From Morinoia aosen (taxonomy: Eukaryota > Arthropoda > Malacostraca > Amphipoda > Talitridae), in the NCBI GenBank assembly GCA_030386875.1, contig CM059575.1, positions 52,420,859-52,484,858 on the forward strand: a stretch of 64,000 bases of DNA. Direction: 5' to 3'. Below, in pieces: positions 22,134 to 33,414 of this stretch. The translations under genes and the position numbers were made by a program. The notes beneath the pieces were generated by a model. The model worked only from the letters and a program-made list of their open reading frames with translations. It searched no databases and was not told where the DNA came from. Position 1 is the first letter of the stretch. Every line of letters starts with the position of its first letter.

Positions 22134-23202
22134 ACACTTGTCGTACGATGTAAAGTATCCTGTGCTTATTGCTCGCAACAGTCATTTTACTGATCTTCTA
22201 ATTACTCAAGCACACTTGAGGTGCAAGCACATGGGTCTTGCTTCGACTCTTAACACTCTACGTAACCAGGGATTGTGGCTGCCTAGAGCTAGGCCGCAAG
22301 TAAAGAGGATGATCAAGCGTTGCACAGTTTGCACTAAAATGAATGCTCTCTCTTATAGATACCCAAAGCCTACGGATTACTTGGCTGACAGAGTGAATTT
22401 TGTCAGACCTTTTGAACATACTGGGGTCGATTTTACTGGGCATTTCTTTGTGAAGTTGTCGGAATCATTCGTTAAAATGTATCTTGTGATATTCGTTTGC
22501 CTTAACATCAGAGCAGTACATTTGGAAATTGTTGAGGACATGAGTACAAAATCATTCTTATCGGCATTCATTAGGTTTAAGAACAGATTTGGGTTGCCTA
22601 AGTCCATTTACAGCGATAACGCTCCTAGCTTTATTCAGGCAGCAGAGCTGCTGAACAAATTTTCTTCTTCAGACAGCGACGTGTCAGCATTCCTGGAGAG
22701 GAATCGTATTAGGCATATTAGGGTGCCTCTGTATTCGCCTTGGGCTGCTTCCAGCTGGGAGAGGCTGATCAGAGTTGTGAAGAGCTGTTTGTACAAGGCC
22801 ATAGGTAGGAATAGGATGGAATATTTCTCATTCCTAACTTTAATCACTGACATACAAGAGGCAGTAAATTCTAGACCACTTACTTATAAAGACTCTAGCG
22901 ATATTTCGCAGGAAATAATCATGCCAAACTCTTTCCTAAAACTAGGCATGAGTAGTAATCTAACTTTCGGTTCCTTGGCGGGAAGTACCACAAACTTGCC
23001 TTCGCGCGAAGAATTGATTAAGACGTTAGAAAATAGAGAAGAAATTTTTTATAGGTTCAAGGACTTGTGGTATGATGAATACTTACTTGCCTTACGTGAA
23101 ACTCACAGAAACGTATATCAGCCGAAGTGGGAAGACCGGGTTAAGGTTGGAGACATTGTTCTCATTTCTTCTCCAGCAAGCCTCGTCCTTTATGGAGTTT
23201 AG
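22120..23202 (+). pseudogene. BEL/Pao integrase, shifted out of the pol frame
   Basis: This frame is offset by +1 from the upstream pol frame and has no credible start of its own. It is the continuation of the polyprotein after a 4-bp TTAA duplication. It holds the H2C2 zinc-binding region (HFTDLLITQAHLRCKH, then RCTVCTKMN). It then has the catalytic D-D-E core: HTGVDFTGHFF, SIYSDNAPSF and SSWERLIRVVKS. A second frame break near 23160-23180 ends it early with a stop at 23200-23202, before the C-terminal tail. Whether either break is real or an assembly indel cannot be told from sequence alone. Confidence 0.85.
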
Positions 23203-23468
23203 GTAGGATTGATAAGTTGTTCGTCGGTAACGACGGTAAAACCCGTTCTGCGGAAGTTTTCCGGCCTGACCGCACCCGCGGTGTTTACTCAATTTCGCTC
23301 TTGTATCCATTAGAACTAAGTTTAGATTCAGTTTCACATTATCAGCCTCCTGATGCTTCTTCTGTTTCTGCAGGGCCCGGCAGTGACGGTGTGGCACGGG
23401 AGGAGAGGGTGCGACGAAAGGCGGCTGAGCAATGTTTACTCAGATTACGTAACATGGCTGACCAATAA
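23175..23468 (+). pseudogene. BEL/Pao integrase C-terminal tail
   Basis: A third frame picks up with KPRPLWSLGRIDKLF and NDGKTRSAEVFRP. This is the usual C-terminal block of BEL integrases (W-x-L-G-R followed by a DG-x-x-R segment). The homologous part seems to end near 23330, and the rest to the stop at 23466-23468 is not recognisable. Confidence 0.75.
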
Positions 23469-23561
23469 CTTCTCAAACTGCTCTTGCGTGATCTCGACAA
23501 GATTTTCCTTTAGAAAATTTTGCCTCATTTGTGCCCCCCCAGTGTATAAGAAATTTAGTTT

Positions 23562-23581
23562 GACGGCGCATCTGCGCCGTC
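23562..23581. other. Perfect hairpin near the BEL 3' LTR start
   Basis: Second copy of the GACGGCGCA/TGCGCCGTC stem described for the 5' LTR. Confidence 0.6.
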
Positions 23582-24263
23582 ATTTGTCCCGCGCGCGGTT
23601 CAGACGCTACTTCGGTAGCATGTTTCTAACATGAGACAGATGCGATCGACACCCTGGATAAGCAGGACTGAGGTGACGGCAGCCCCGTGTTAGGGAGGCG
23701 GCGCGGTGTTCTTAGTGCAGCAAGTGGCAGTGGCTGAGGTTCCTTCATCTTCCTAAAATCTAACTTCAACTATCGTTGTGTTGGTGTGCCTGTGACCTGT
23801 TTGAGTTATTTCTTTGATTGTCAGGGTTCACGTTTAATTATTCACTGCAGGCTCACCTTAGTACGTCTGGGGAACATCCTCCATCGGTGAATTTAGCATA
23901 GTTTGTTTGGGGTCTAGTAGGGTTAGAGTGGAGGATTAGGTTTCTTTCTCTCTAGCTTTTTCCTAAGCAGATGAACCTTCAACTGTTCTTCCTGTCCTTA
24001 CGGTGAGCCTGACTACCACTATCCCCTCATCTTTGATAGGGTTTCAAATTTCTCTAACCTCTGAAAGTGGCGTTCCTAGGCCCACTGGGCTGAATCAATC
24101 AGCTTAGGTGAGTTGTGCCCTAGTTTTGTGAGGTCGTGCTCAAATATTGCTCTAATCGTTTCACACTATTTAACCCACGATGTGCTACCTAGGCGCCAAT
24201 TAACGGATTAACTCTTCAACAGTATCTCCTACATCATTCCACTGGTCAAGCTGCCGCTGCCGC

Positions 24264-24545
24264 GTGTACTGCTGCTACTGCTGCCGCGTGTACTGCTGCT
24301 ACTGCTGCCGCGTGTACTGCTGCTACTGCTGCCGCGTGTACTACTGCTACTGCTGCCGCGTGTACTACTGCTACTGCTGCCGCGTGTACTACTGCTACTG
24401 CTGCCGCGGGTACTACTGCTACTGCTGCCGCGTGTACTACTGCTACTGCTGCCGCGTGTACTACTGCTACTGCTGCCGCGTGTACTACTGCTACTGCTGC
24501 CGCGTGTACTACTGCTAGTGCTGCCGCGTGTACTACTGCTACTGC
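24264..24545 (+). repeat. 24-bp tandem repeat in the BEL 3' LTR, 11 full units
   Basis: Same unit as in the 5' LTR but with six more copies. Three leading units share a variant (TACTGCTGC) not seen in the other LTR. Confidence 0.9.
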
Positions 24546-24929
24546 AACAGTCTCTACCGCTGCGGCCATTGATGCAGTTTCTACTGTTGCCCTTTCTGCT
24601 CTGATAGAAGCGGGCTCGTACCTGAACTCCTGTGGCCCTGTTCAGAGACCTCAAGTTGCCGGCTCTGCACTACCTTGGTTATGCGAGCTGCTGCCGTCCT
24701 GCTATGTCTCGTCGTCGCTCTCATTGCGTTTTTTTGTTCTTGTTGAATTGCGTTCAGTTAAAATTAACTTCTAACAATAATTGTTCTTGTTCAACTTAAA
24801 ATTTCATTTAGTTTAACAAAAGAACTACAATGTCGAATAAAAAGTAAATGCTTCGCTGGATAAGCGTTAAAATCCTTATTATTACCTTTACTACTATTGT
24901 GTAAGGTTGCCACGGAAAAATTCCTTACA

Positions 24930-25827
24930 ACAATTTCAGATTTCTCAGAAGGTTTTCAGCGTTGGCTTGTCTCTCTGTTAAATCCGCTGTTGAGCTTGTC
25001 ATGGCAATTTGTACGTCATCAGCATACATTGAGTTTTTTGTGTTTGCCGTTATGGTGGGGAAATCGTTGATGAAAATTGAAAATAGGAGTGGGCCGATGA
25101 TTGAACCTTGAGGAACGCCAAAGTTATTTGGTATGAATGATGACATTTTGTTATTCAAGCACACTGCATGAGAGCGGTTTCGTAGGTAGCTTTCAAACCA
25201 CTGAGTGTCTATTCTGAGCTTTGAAATTTTTTGTAGAAGTTTCTTATGCTCAACACTGTCGAAAGCTTTGGAGAGATCAAGCAATAGTAAGAGAGTTAAT
25301 TTTTTTTGGTCAATATCATTGTAAATTTTTTCTGTTATGTTTAACAGGGCGTCCTGAGTACTGGTATTCCTCCTGTAAGCATATTGATTGCGATGAAGTA
25401 GATGTGACTCCACTATGTAAGACGAGAGCTGGTTTGTTATTACTTTTTCTAATATTTTGGACATAACAGGCAGGAGACTGATTGGTCTGTAGTTTGACGC
25501 TATGTTGATATCACCAGATTTATGTAATGGCTTAATTATGGATAGTTTCCATTGATCGGGAAACTTGTTTGTGACTATAGATGTATTTATTATCAAGCGA
25601 ATAAAGGGTGCTGTGACAGGGAAGCTGTCTTTTATATGTTGGAGGCTTATGCCATCATGTCCAGTCGCTTTAGTATTCTTTAGTGAGTATAAGATTTTTC
25701 GTATCTCTATGACGCTAACTGGCTTTGGTCTCCACTTGTTGCTACTATTTGGGGATGAAACATCACTCAGTGAATGGTGGTGAATCCTTGTCGGAATTGT
25801 ACAGTGGTGAAATTCTACACGAGTAAC
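24930..25827 (-). pseudogene. LINE element 1 reverse transcriptase, N-terminal half
   Basis: The minus-strand frame is open from 25827 (stop at 25828-25830) to the BEL boundary. It reads through GHDGISLQHIKDSFP, NYRPISLLPVMSKILEKVI, LLLLLDLSKAFDSVEHKKL, NNFGVPQGSIIGPLLFSIFI and the catalytic MYADDVQIAMTSS. These are the ordered reverse transcriptase blocks of CR1/Jockey-group LINEs. The endonuclease domain that should lie upstream is missing, so the copy is 5'-truncated. The first Met at 25596 is not the real start. Confidence 0.87.
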
Positions 25828-26116
25828 TTATGGCAGCGGAAATTCGTTTGAAAATAAATGGCGGCGGCAATTGACGGGGCCATTTTTCATGCAGGTGACA
25901 ATCTGTAATGGAGGCAATCTCTGGTGGCAGTTACTGATTGTGTCAATCAGCATTTGGAATTGATGTTCTTAATCTGTGGTGGCAATGGTGATGGCAATTG
26001 ATGATGGCAATCTGCTGTGGTGTTTCATGGTGGTGACGAGTTAGTGTGTACAGCAATGTGAGGTGATGACGGTGTGGTGTGTTGTGGTGAGTGATGGTAT
26101 ATTGCAGCGGCAACTT
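25828..26116. other. GC- and GT-rich junction sequence
   Basis: Contains scattered GGCGGCGGCAATTGA, TGGTGGCAG and GATGGCAAT blocks that look like decayed tandem repeats merging into the 19-bp array. The truncated LINE 5' end lies at its left edge. Confidence 0.4.
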
Positions 26117-26332
26117 GTGTGGTGTTGTGGTTGTGTGGTGTTGTCGTGGTTGTGTGGTGTTGTGGTGCTTGTGTGGTGTTGGGGTGGTTGTGTGGTGTTG
26201 TGGTGGTTGTGTGGTGTTGTGGTGGTTTTGTGGTGTTGTGGCGGTTGTGTGGTGTTGTGGCGGTTGTGTGGTGTTGTGGTGGTTGTGGGGTGTTGTGGTG
26301 GTTGTGTGGTGATGTGGTGTGGCAGGTGCCTC
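26117..26332 (+). repeat. 19-bp GT-rich minisatellite
   Basis: About eleven units close to GGTTGTGTGGTGTTGTGGT. All three plus-strand frames stay open because the unit lacks stops, which makes several spurious open frames rich in Cys, Val, Gly and Trp. Confidence 0.87.
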
Positions 26333-26336
26333 AGGA

Positions 26337-28209
26337 GTAAGGCCAAGAGATTTCGAAACTTGATAAGTTGAGACGTTCTTTAAATTCTTGGATGCAGAGG
26401 TTAAGAGAGTTTTCCCACTGTCGGATGACCCTGATTTTGCGGTCAGCTATGGCTTTGGAGATTGAAAAGTTTTTGTTGATATCAGACTTCTTGATCGCTT
26501 TAGGAGCCACTGCAATTTTGATCGTTTGAGGTCCTTCAATTTAGGATTTAACGAGTAAGGCTTTTCATTGTCTACATTTACGCTTTATGGTTGATTCAGA
26601 TGTGTTCCGCGTTTCACTGAAATTTTCGTTCGGAGTGTGCTGGAGGCTGTAGTTCTTTCAGATAGAGGAACCTTCCGATGAGTTGGGCAGGTTTCATATG
26701 ATTCATTTTGAATTTTTGTGTGGGGTGTTTAGAGAGAAGGGAAGATAATTTATTTTTGTTCTCTGAGTTGAACTTAAATGGTTATCTTTCTACGAGAAGG
26801 ATAGCCATTGAAATTTGAGGTTGTTCTACTGCTCGTTTTGATTCAAAATACTGCCTTTTCAAGTAAGGCAAACGGGAAGGCGGTACGTTGAGAGAGGGGT
26901 AGACGAGAAGAGGAGTAAGGGTAGACACATGCACTAAGATGTTGAGTGTTTGAGCATTTTGGCAGAAGTTTCAGAACTGGTAATCCATTGGAGGTGGCTC
27001 ATCTGTACGAATCCCTTCAGATCAGTGCAAATCTCTACTTTTGCAGCAAGATTTTTCCGTCTTGAGCTCTGAAAACCCAGCCTCTGATTTAGGTCTAGTC
27101 GAATCCTTTTTCCTTAGCTTCTTAAAACGCGATCTTAACGATATGCAGTCGTCATTCACTTTAAAATAACTTCTGTTTAGCAGTTTAATATCTTTTCCTG
27201 TCCTTTTTCTTCAATTTATGAATAAATTTTTCCGTGTGATTCTCGGATAACCGTTGATGATAACCTTATGGGTCGAACAGTTCTTTTTAATGAAGTTTTT
27301 AAAGCGATTGTATTTGCTATAACCTTCATTTTAGAGCTATGCAGTGTGTTACAACCCAGTCTGATCATGTACAAAGAGTGGGAAGAGATTTATAAAATGA
27401 AACATTTACGGATAGCGCTATAAGTAAATTTTTCCCGTTCGGGGAGAGGTGGACTGGGCGGGGAAAGTATCGCAGTATATCAGCTGGGCAGTTGCACCGC
27501 TCTTTGTCCATCGTCAGACTCATTCTCTTCTTGCAGAAGGACTTTCTCTCTTCTTTCGTCGCAGGGATTTTGTTATATCATTGGAATATATCGTCTGGAA
27601 AATACTAAGCTGATCGAGTGGGAGCATGTTTGGTTTATAATTTGGTAATTCATAAAGTAGTTCACTGTTCTTTTTAAACAGTCGACTTCAGAATCCGTAG
27701 ATTAGTAGGAAGTAATACGTATCAATTTTTTCACATATTTTTAAATTCACTTAGAAAAACTCACCACTTTTAAAAATGAAATTGATTGTTCAGTGGTGGA
27801 ACACATTTTCTCGGACCGTAAGAAGAATCAAGGAACATCACCAAGAGACTGAAGGGTATGCTCTGAAACAAATTTTCACTAGTTGGGGGCTCGAAATAAA
27901 TTCATTTGGTGCTCGTAGCAAGGCAAAATCAAGGTTTTCCACGATTTGATTGGTCCAACAAGGAAGTGCGGCAGAGAGGAGGGTTGGGATAGTGCAGACT
28001 TGCTGAGGTTAAACTGAGGGACAACAGCACTTCACAAAGGCCAGTGGTTAGAGAGCAGAGCTTAGTACACTCGTAGCCAGCTTCACTTCATCGGTTTTGC
28101 ATTTGCTTATAAATTACACGGATGTTAGTAGAATATAGAAGCAGTTCTTTTTTTCATGTATTGTTCAAGAGGGTAGGTTGTGTATGCACGTGGTGATGTG
28201 TCAGTTGTT
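26337..28209. other. Unassigned spacer
   Basis: About 1.9 kb without a usable open frame or recognisable terminus. It separates two related LINE fragments that point away from each other. Confidence 0.4.
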
Positions 28210-28490
28210 TGGTATTCTGTTATTTGAGTGACATGGTCGTGTTGGGGTGCTGCTGTGATGTAGTTGGGATGGTGTGGTGGTGAGGTTATTTACGTGACAT
28301 AGTTGTGTTGTTGTGGTGCTGTGATGTTGTGATGGTATGGTAGTGACGTTATTTAAGTGACATGGTTGTGTTGTGGTGGTGGTGCAGTGATGTAGTTGTG
28401 ATGGTAGGGTGGTGACGTAAATTACATGGTTGTGTTGTGGTGGTGGTGGTGGTGTGATGTAGTTGTGATGGTGTGTTTGTGAGTTAGTGT
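28210..28490 (+). repeat. About 66-bp GT-rich tandem repeat, four units
   Basis: Units share TTATTTAAGTGACATGGTTG followed by TGTTGTGG and GTGATGTAGTTGTGATGG blocks. Copies start near 28220, 28287, 28350 and 28418. Looser GT-rich sequence continues to about 28640. Confidence 0.75.
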
Positions 28491-28685
28491 CCTTTCCAAT
28501 TGGTGTAGTGGTCGTGTGATTGCGTTTTCGTGTGGTAGGATGGCAGTGAGATTGTGTAGTGAGATGGTCGTAGTTTAGTAGAGTGGTTGGGTGTAGGAGT
28601 AGTGGTATAGTGATATGCTTGTGTCGTTATATGCCGTGTGGTGTTATGGTGGAGTTTTACAATTGTTTGGCCCAATTGTTTGGCC

Positions 28686-30037
28686 CATGGCCCAATTGCT
28701 ACAGGCCCAACAGTTTTTTACCTTTAATGTCCAAAACATTAGAGAAAGTGGTGACAAATCAACTGTCATTTCACCTGGACGAGTCAAACCCACTCCACCG
28801 AAATCAATACGCCTATAGAAGAAACACTAGCACTCAAGATGCTCTGCTCAATATCTCTGAAAAAATATACAGTGACATCGATCAGAAGAATGTAAAACTC
28901 CTGCTACTACTCAATCTCTCTAAAGCGTTTGATAGCGTCGAACATGACAGACTTCTACGTAAAATACTGAACTTGGGAGTTGACACGTAATGGTTTGAAA
29001 GTTACTTGTCAAATCGCTCTCATGCAGTCCGCATAGAAGACAAATTGTCCCCATTCATTAAAAACAATTTTGGTGTTCCCCAAGGATCCATTCTTGGACC
29101 GCTACTGTTTTCTGTTTTCGTTAATGATTTCCCTCCAATGCCTTCTAACACACGGATCTCAATGTATGCAGATGATGTTCAAATTGCAATAACAAGTTCT
29201 GTATCGGAAATGCCACAGACGCAAATTAAAGCCGAAACTATACTGACTAGCCTGAAATCATGGTACGACCGAAATGGTCTCAAATTAAATCCTAATAAAA
29301 CACAATACATTATTTTCGGATCCAATGATGCCGTTGAAAAAACTTCAGATCTTACTCTCACAGTTGGAAATGATAAAATTAATGCATTAGAAAAAGTTAA
29401 AAACCTAGGTATCTGGTTCGATAGAAACATGTCCTTTAAATCTCACGTTGAGACTACTTGCAACAAAATCTACGGAACTTTAATGTTTTTTCATCGTATA
29501 AAAAGTATGCCAGACGAAAAATCCAGATTATTAGCCATTCAATTCCTTGTGTTATCGCGCATTGACTACTGCAGCCTAGTACGGGGAGACTTACCTCAAT
29601 ACCTTCAAAGCGATTTACAAAAATGCGTAAACTTCGCAGCCAAGGTGGTATGAAACGGTAATTTCAAAAGAAGCGATCACGTAACCCCTCTCCTTAATAA
29701 ACTTGGCTGGATTCCTATTCAAGAAAGGCTCCTCATGCAGAGGGCCCAATACGTATTCTTCTCGTTGTATCTTCCTCAGAGCAATGCTGAGATAGTGCCT
29801 TTCCGTCCACTTACTGTAACCAACCAAAAGCCGAACAGAAACAATAATGTCTTGGTCAACTATCGTTCATCTCACATAGGGCAGAAGGCACTGTCAATAT
29901 CAGGTGCCTTACTGTGGAACAAACTTCTTCTGAGTATTAAAACCCCTCAAAGACCGAGAGAATTTAGAGCCAGAATAATTCGTCATCTATCGTCTCAACG
30001 ATATTTCTTAGTTACAGAACATACTGAACACGTATAG
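28686..30037 (+). pseudogene. LINE element 2 reverse transcriptase (CR1/Jockey-like), truncated
   Basis: One plus-strand frame carries most of a LINE reverse transcriptase, starting abruptly at NCYRPNSFLPLMSKTLEKVV after GT-rich sequence. Blocks follow in order: LLLLLNLSKAFDSVEHDRLL, NNFGVPQGSILGPLLFSVF, catalytic MYADDVQIAITSS, LKLNPNKTQYIIFGS, VKNLGIWFDRNMSFKSHVE, LSRIDYCSLVRGDLP and SGALLWNKLLLSI. In-frame stops at 28988-28990 and 29651-29653 disable it, and the endonuclease is missing. It is the same family as LINE element 1 but diverged. Sequence after the final stop at 30035-30037 is probably its 3' untranslated region. Confidence 0.87.
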
Positions 30038-30159
30038 ACGAATCTCACTTTTCCTGGTATCTTCATTGCTTAATACTCTCCCTTGCTCATTTTCTTTATA
30101 ATTCAAGACATCACACAACAGTCTTGAAGTACGCGTAGGTATTATGATTTGATCGCCTA

Positions 30160-31440
30160 TACGCTGGGATTTGCAAACATGCTTACTTGTATATGTGTGT
30201 ACGTATATGGGTGTGCAAGTGTGCACAATACACCTGTGTGCACTGGACTAGCAACTGTTATATAAACCCTAAATACCAGACTTTTTTCTCACTCCCAAAT
30301 TCTAACACTACCCAACACATCATTTCATTTTATTATTGTAAGGCAACCCAAATCTAAAATGTCTTGTACATGTAAAATGTGGTACCTATGTATATATATA
30401 TATCAATTGCAGGCATTTTGCGCCATATTTCAAAGATAATGTAATTTTTTTCCTAATATGACACCCTTAAAGGACATTCATGTTTCTTTCTTCGTCACGT
30501 CCAAAAATGATCTTGGAAGGCTAGTGTAGTGCAAAATTATCATATCATCTCTTACGCTCTAGAGTACATTATAACAACTGCACCTAAGCCTCGCGTGCTT
30601 CTGGAAATATTTCTGTACTTGGGAACCGTTGTAGAAAAATCGTTTTCATGTTTCTGACTAAGGTAGACTGTTTTGTGCCAATATTTTTAGTACGGAAATT
30701 TTATAGAATTCATTTCATGCCATAATAAATGATATTTTCTCCGATTCCCTCGATTGGAATGCTAGTTTATACTGATTAGTTTACTCTGATATTTGCGCAC
30801 ATGCTTACTTATGTATATGTGTACTTGTGCACGCTATGCGTACGTAGGTAGGTGAATGTGTCACTACGTAATAATTCATTTCACTTGATTATTGTACAGC
30901 ATTTATCAAATATATATATATACGAATATATTTGTTGCGCGATCACCTACATTTGATAAATAAGATGCTTATCACCAATGATCCTTTCGATACAATATTT
31001 AATAAAACATCGTTACAATATTTCATTAGAAATTGTAAGCAGAAACACATACTGAAAGAGTTGTCACGAATTTCCTTTGCTCATTATCCTATATTTCAGA
31101 ATATCGCACAGCATTTTTATAGAACGCGCATATATATATTGTGAATGCCTCGATGCATAGAAATGTATTTGTGTACGTTTGTGTGTTAGGTGTATGTATG
31201 TGCGTAGGTATGTATGTGCATGTATATGTGTATACATTTACATGTATATATGCACATATGTGTGTACTAAACTGAAAACCGGCATTATAACTAGAGATGA
31301 TGTTTTTTTTGTTCACTCTCAACTTGTAACATTACCTAACTCGTCATCTCTTTATTATTGTAAAGCATTCAAGTAAAAAATTATACATTTGTTGTGTGAT
31401 TATCCATTTATATTTAAATAAAATGTTTATCAATTAATGA
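30160..31440. repeat. Three diverged direct repeats with microsatellite tracts
   Basis: Each unit has a GCTTACTTGTATATGTGTG-like block (near 30180, 30803 and, weakly, 31165). This is followed by a CATTTCATTTTATTATTGTA-like block (near 30320, 30870 and 31345) and by TA or GTAT microsatellites. Units are separated by roughly 480-620 bp. It may be part of the LINE 3' region or an independent satellite. No genes. Confidence 0.5.
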
Positions 31441-32754
31441 CCGTTATGTTAAAATTGTTTAATTAGAAATACAAATCCTGTAATTTTCGTGGTCCTCATG
31501 CTTTTATAGGTGTACATTAATTTTTTTCGTGCTTTCTTAAAATTAAATTTTTAAACATCTTCCCAAATAAACAATTCTAATATGATTTCCTGGCGTCAAG
31601 AATTGCGAAGTTTCATATCATGAATAAGTAAATTGTAAAAAGTGTTCTAAACCCAAAATGAAAATGCATCTTCTATGAAATTGTGTTGTCTCTTTTAATT
31701 ATCATTACAAGTATCATCAAATGTAGATTAACTAGGGAGCACGTTATAATTATCATTACATGTATTATCAAATGTAGATTAAGCAAGATTAGGAGAACAT
31801 TGCCCTCAATCATTTATTTTCGATTAGTGACATGAGTATTACAATACTCATGTGTGTGTATCACCTAAGTGTATCAACTTTAAGATATTTCAAAAACCAA
31901 TGATAGGAATTTTGTACTATCTCTATTGGAAATAAAAGGTTTTCCTTTTTTTTCTTTCTTTTGTTGTAGTTGTGCAGTGGTATCGGGATGGGGTTGTATG
32001 GTGTTGTGATGGAGTCTCATGGCTGCATCGTGTAGTTTTGTGGTGTAGTTGTGAAGTGCTGTGATGTGATTAGATGGGGGTTATCATATAGTTGTGTGGT
32101 GGCGGAATTATGGGATGTGATTTAGATCTAGAGTGATAAAAAGGGTAGGAAATTTGTGAAGCAGCTGTCTCAATTGTTACAATAGTCATTGTTGATAAAT
32201 TGGTCGTGCTAACCATTACTGCAATGCTGTCTCATGCTGGTGTGGGAAAGGCGAGAAGCTGACCCGCTCAGTCCCTCATCAATCTCGTATTCTGTTTGTG
32301 TAAATTGCTCGTTTTGTTCCGAATGCTGAAAACAAGCAGGATTTAACTCGTAAACTTCTCCCCTGAGCAGTATTGGAACCCACACGGCAGTTTTGTGTCA
32401 TTAAGTCTAGAAAAATTATACATTCTTCATCAGAGGTATCGACCGTATCTCGTGCAAATCAGGATGGTGAACTGATAAGCAATGTCTCGCATTAAACCGT
32501 CAAGTCTCGTAGCGCTTGTATATGTCGGTTTGGTATACTTCTTTAGAGCTAAGTAGCTTTTATGAGCGGTAAACTCGAGCCGTCGTTAATAACTCTACTT
32601 TACAGGTGGAGGACATGATGCCAGCTAACAACCTGATGCGCCTCTTGATGTCGGCGCTCCATGGCGGTGGGCAGCTGCCTGACTCCTCCTGTGGGGGGTG
32701 ATCTTATGTTGATTGCGCTGCGATAAGATTGAGGCAAAAAAAAAGTTTTCGGTA
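31441..32754. other. Unassigned spacer with one short tandem duplication
   Basis: Near 31695-31790 a roughly 57-bp segment (ATTATCATTACA followed by ATCAAATGTAGATTAA) is duplicated. A GT-rich stretch at 31965-32110 resembles the decayed repeats near 28 kb. No credible gene. Confidence 0.45.
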
Positions 32755-32895
32755 CCCGTAAAAAATACTAATATATACAACCAAACAGAACCATTAATTA
32801 AAATCATATTTTGATCTTGTGCACTGGTGAAACTCCCATCAAACATTGTCATAAAGCATACCAGACAGCGTGACAGAGCGACAGACCAACTGAGC
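32755..32895 (+). repeat. SINE-like dispersed repeat, copy a (diverged)
   Basis: Shares GGTACCCGTAAAAAATA, CTTGTGCACTGGTGAAACTC and AGCGTGACAGAGCGACAG with the other copies but has lost the central GTATCACAGATAC. Confidence 0.55.
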
Positions 32896-33118
32896 TTCAA
32901 CATGGCTTTCCTATGATTTCCCATGCTTTTCTGTTGCTTCATCCTATACTTTCCTCAGTCTCAACCGCTGATATTCTATACAACCTAATCCAACCTGCCA
33001 ATACACGTGATATTCATTCCGACTCTGAATCTGCTGGGTTAAGGCACCGAAAATTGTGGAGTTGAAACTTGTATCACAGATACGCTCATCTCACACTGCA
33101 GGCTGGTGGGTGTGACAC

Positions 33119-33152
33119 ACGGGCGGACAGACAGACGGACGGACGGACGGAC
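33119..33152 (+). repeat. CGGA/CAGA microsatellite
   Basis: GGACAGACAGACGGACGGAC and onward. A similar short tract follows a GTCACACGG block at 34110-34132, so the two may mark copies of another small repeat. A partial SINE-like core (CTTGTATCACAGATACG) sits just left at 33069. Confidence 0.6.
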
Positions 33153-33274
33153 TGTAGCTGTCGTGGCTCTTATTACAGTACTAGCGTGCATGGTACGTCA
33201 AAAATGACGGGATTCGTCAATTTTCTAAACAAAGTATCCAGATGTGGATGATAAAAAAATAAATGCATCCCACC

Positions 33275-33405
33275 AGTTCCCGTGAAAAAAAATATTTTGC
33301 ACTAGTGCACTGGTAAAACTCGTATCACAGATACAGTCATTATAACTATCCTAATGAGCGTGACAGAGAAATGGAAGAAGCGGACTCCAAACAAATGAAC
33401 CGAGG
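33275..33405 (+). repeat. SINE-like dispersed repeat, copy b
   Basis: Carries AATATTTTGCACTAGTGCAC, the core CTCGTATCACAGATACAGTC, then TAATGAGCGTGACAGAG and AGAAGCGGACTCCAAAC. The order matches copy c on the opposite strand. Confidence 0.75.
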
Positions 33406-33414
33406 ATATTATTA

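Larger units (their letters stand above)
15435..24929 (+). mobile_element. BEL/Pao LTR retrotransposon, nearly complete
   Basis: LTRs at 15435-17848 and 23546-24929 enclose a gag-pol of BEL/Pao type. The 5-bp TSD ACAAT is at 15430-15434 and 24930-24934, inside a minus-strand LINE. By eye the LTRs differ at about four bases plus a tandem-repeat length difference and a MITE insertion, so the element is young. Even so, pol carries two frame breaks. The order of domains is gag (DUF1759 type), zinc knuckles, aspartic protease, reverse transcriptase, RNase H, integrase. Confidence 0.92.
23546..24929 (+). repeat. BEL 3' LTR
   Basis: 1,384 bp, starting ATAAGAAATTTAG and ending CCTTACA. Apart from the tandem block it is collinear with the 5' LTR. 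It is followed directly by the TSD ACAAT. Confidence 0.92.
14687..25827 (-). mobile_element. LINE element 1 (CR1/Jockey-like), split by a BEL element
   Basis: Two minus-strand pieces (24930-25827 and 14687-15434) belong to one element. The BEL/Pao element at 15435-24929 lies between them with a 5-bp TSD, ACAAT. Without the insert and one TSD copy the reading frame continues through the junction without a stop. The 5' end is truncated near 25827, so the element was already incomplete. Its protein is closely related to LINE element 2 at 28686-30037. Confidence 0.85.

Noticed and set aside
24229..24654. 141-residue Ser/Thr-rich minus-strand open frame, and matching Ala/Val and Cys/Tyr frames (also 17292-17573)
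   Set aside because: They translate the 24-bp tandem array in the BEL LTR. The unit length is a multiple of three and free of stops, so all frames stay open.
26041..26371. Several 73-102-residue frames rich in Val, Cys, Gly, or His/Thr
   Set aside because: Read-through of the 19-bp GT-rich minisatellite on both strands, with no codon structure beyond the repeat.
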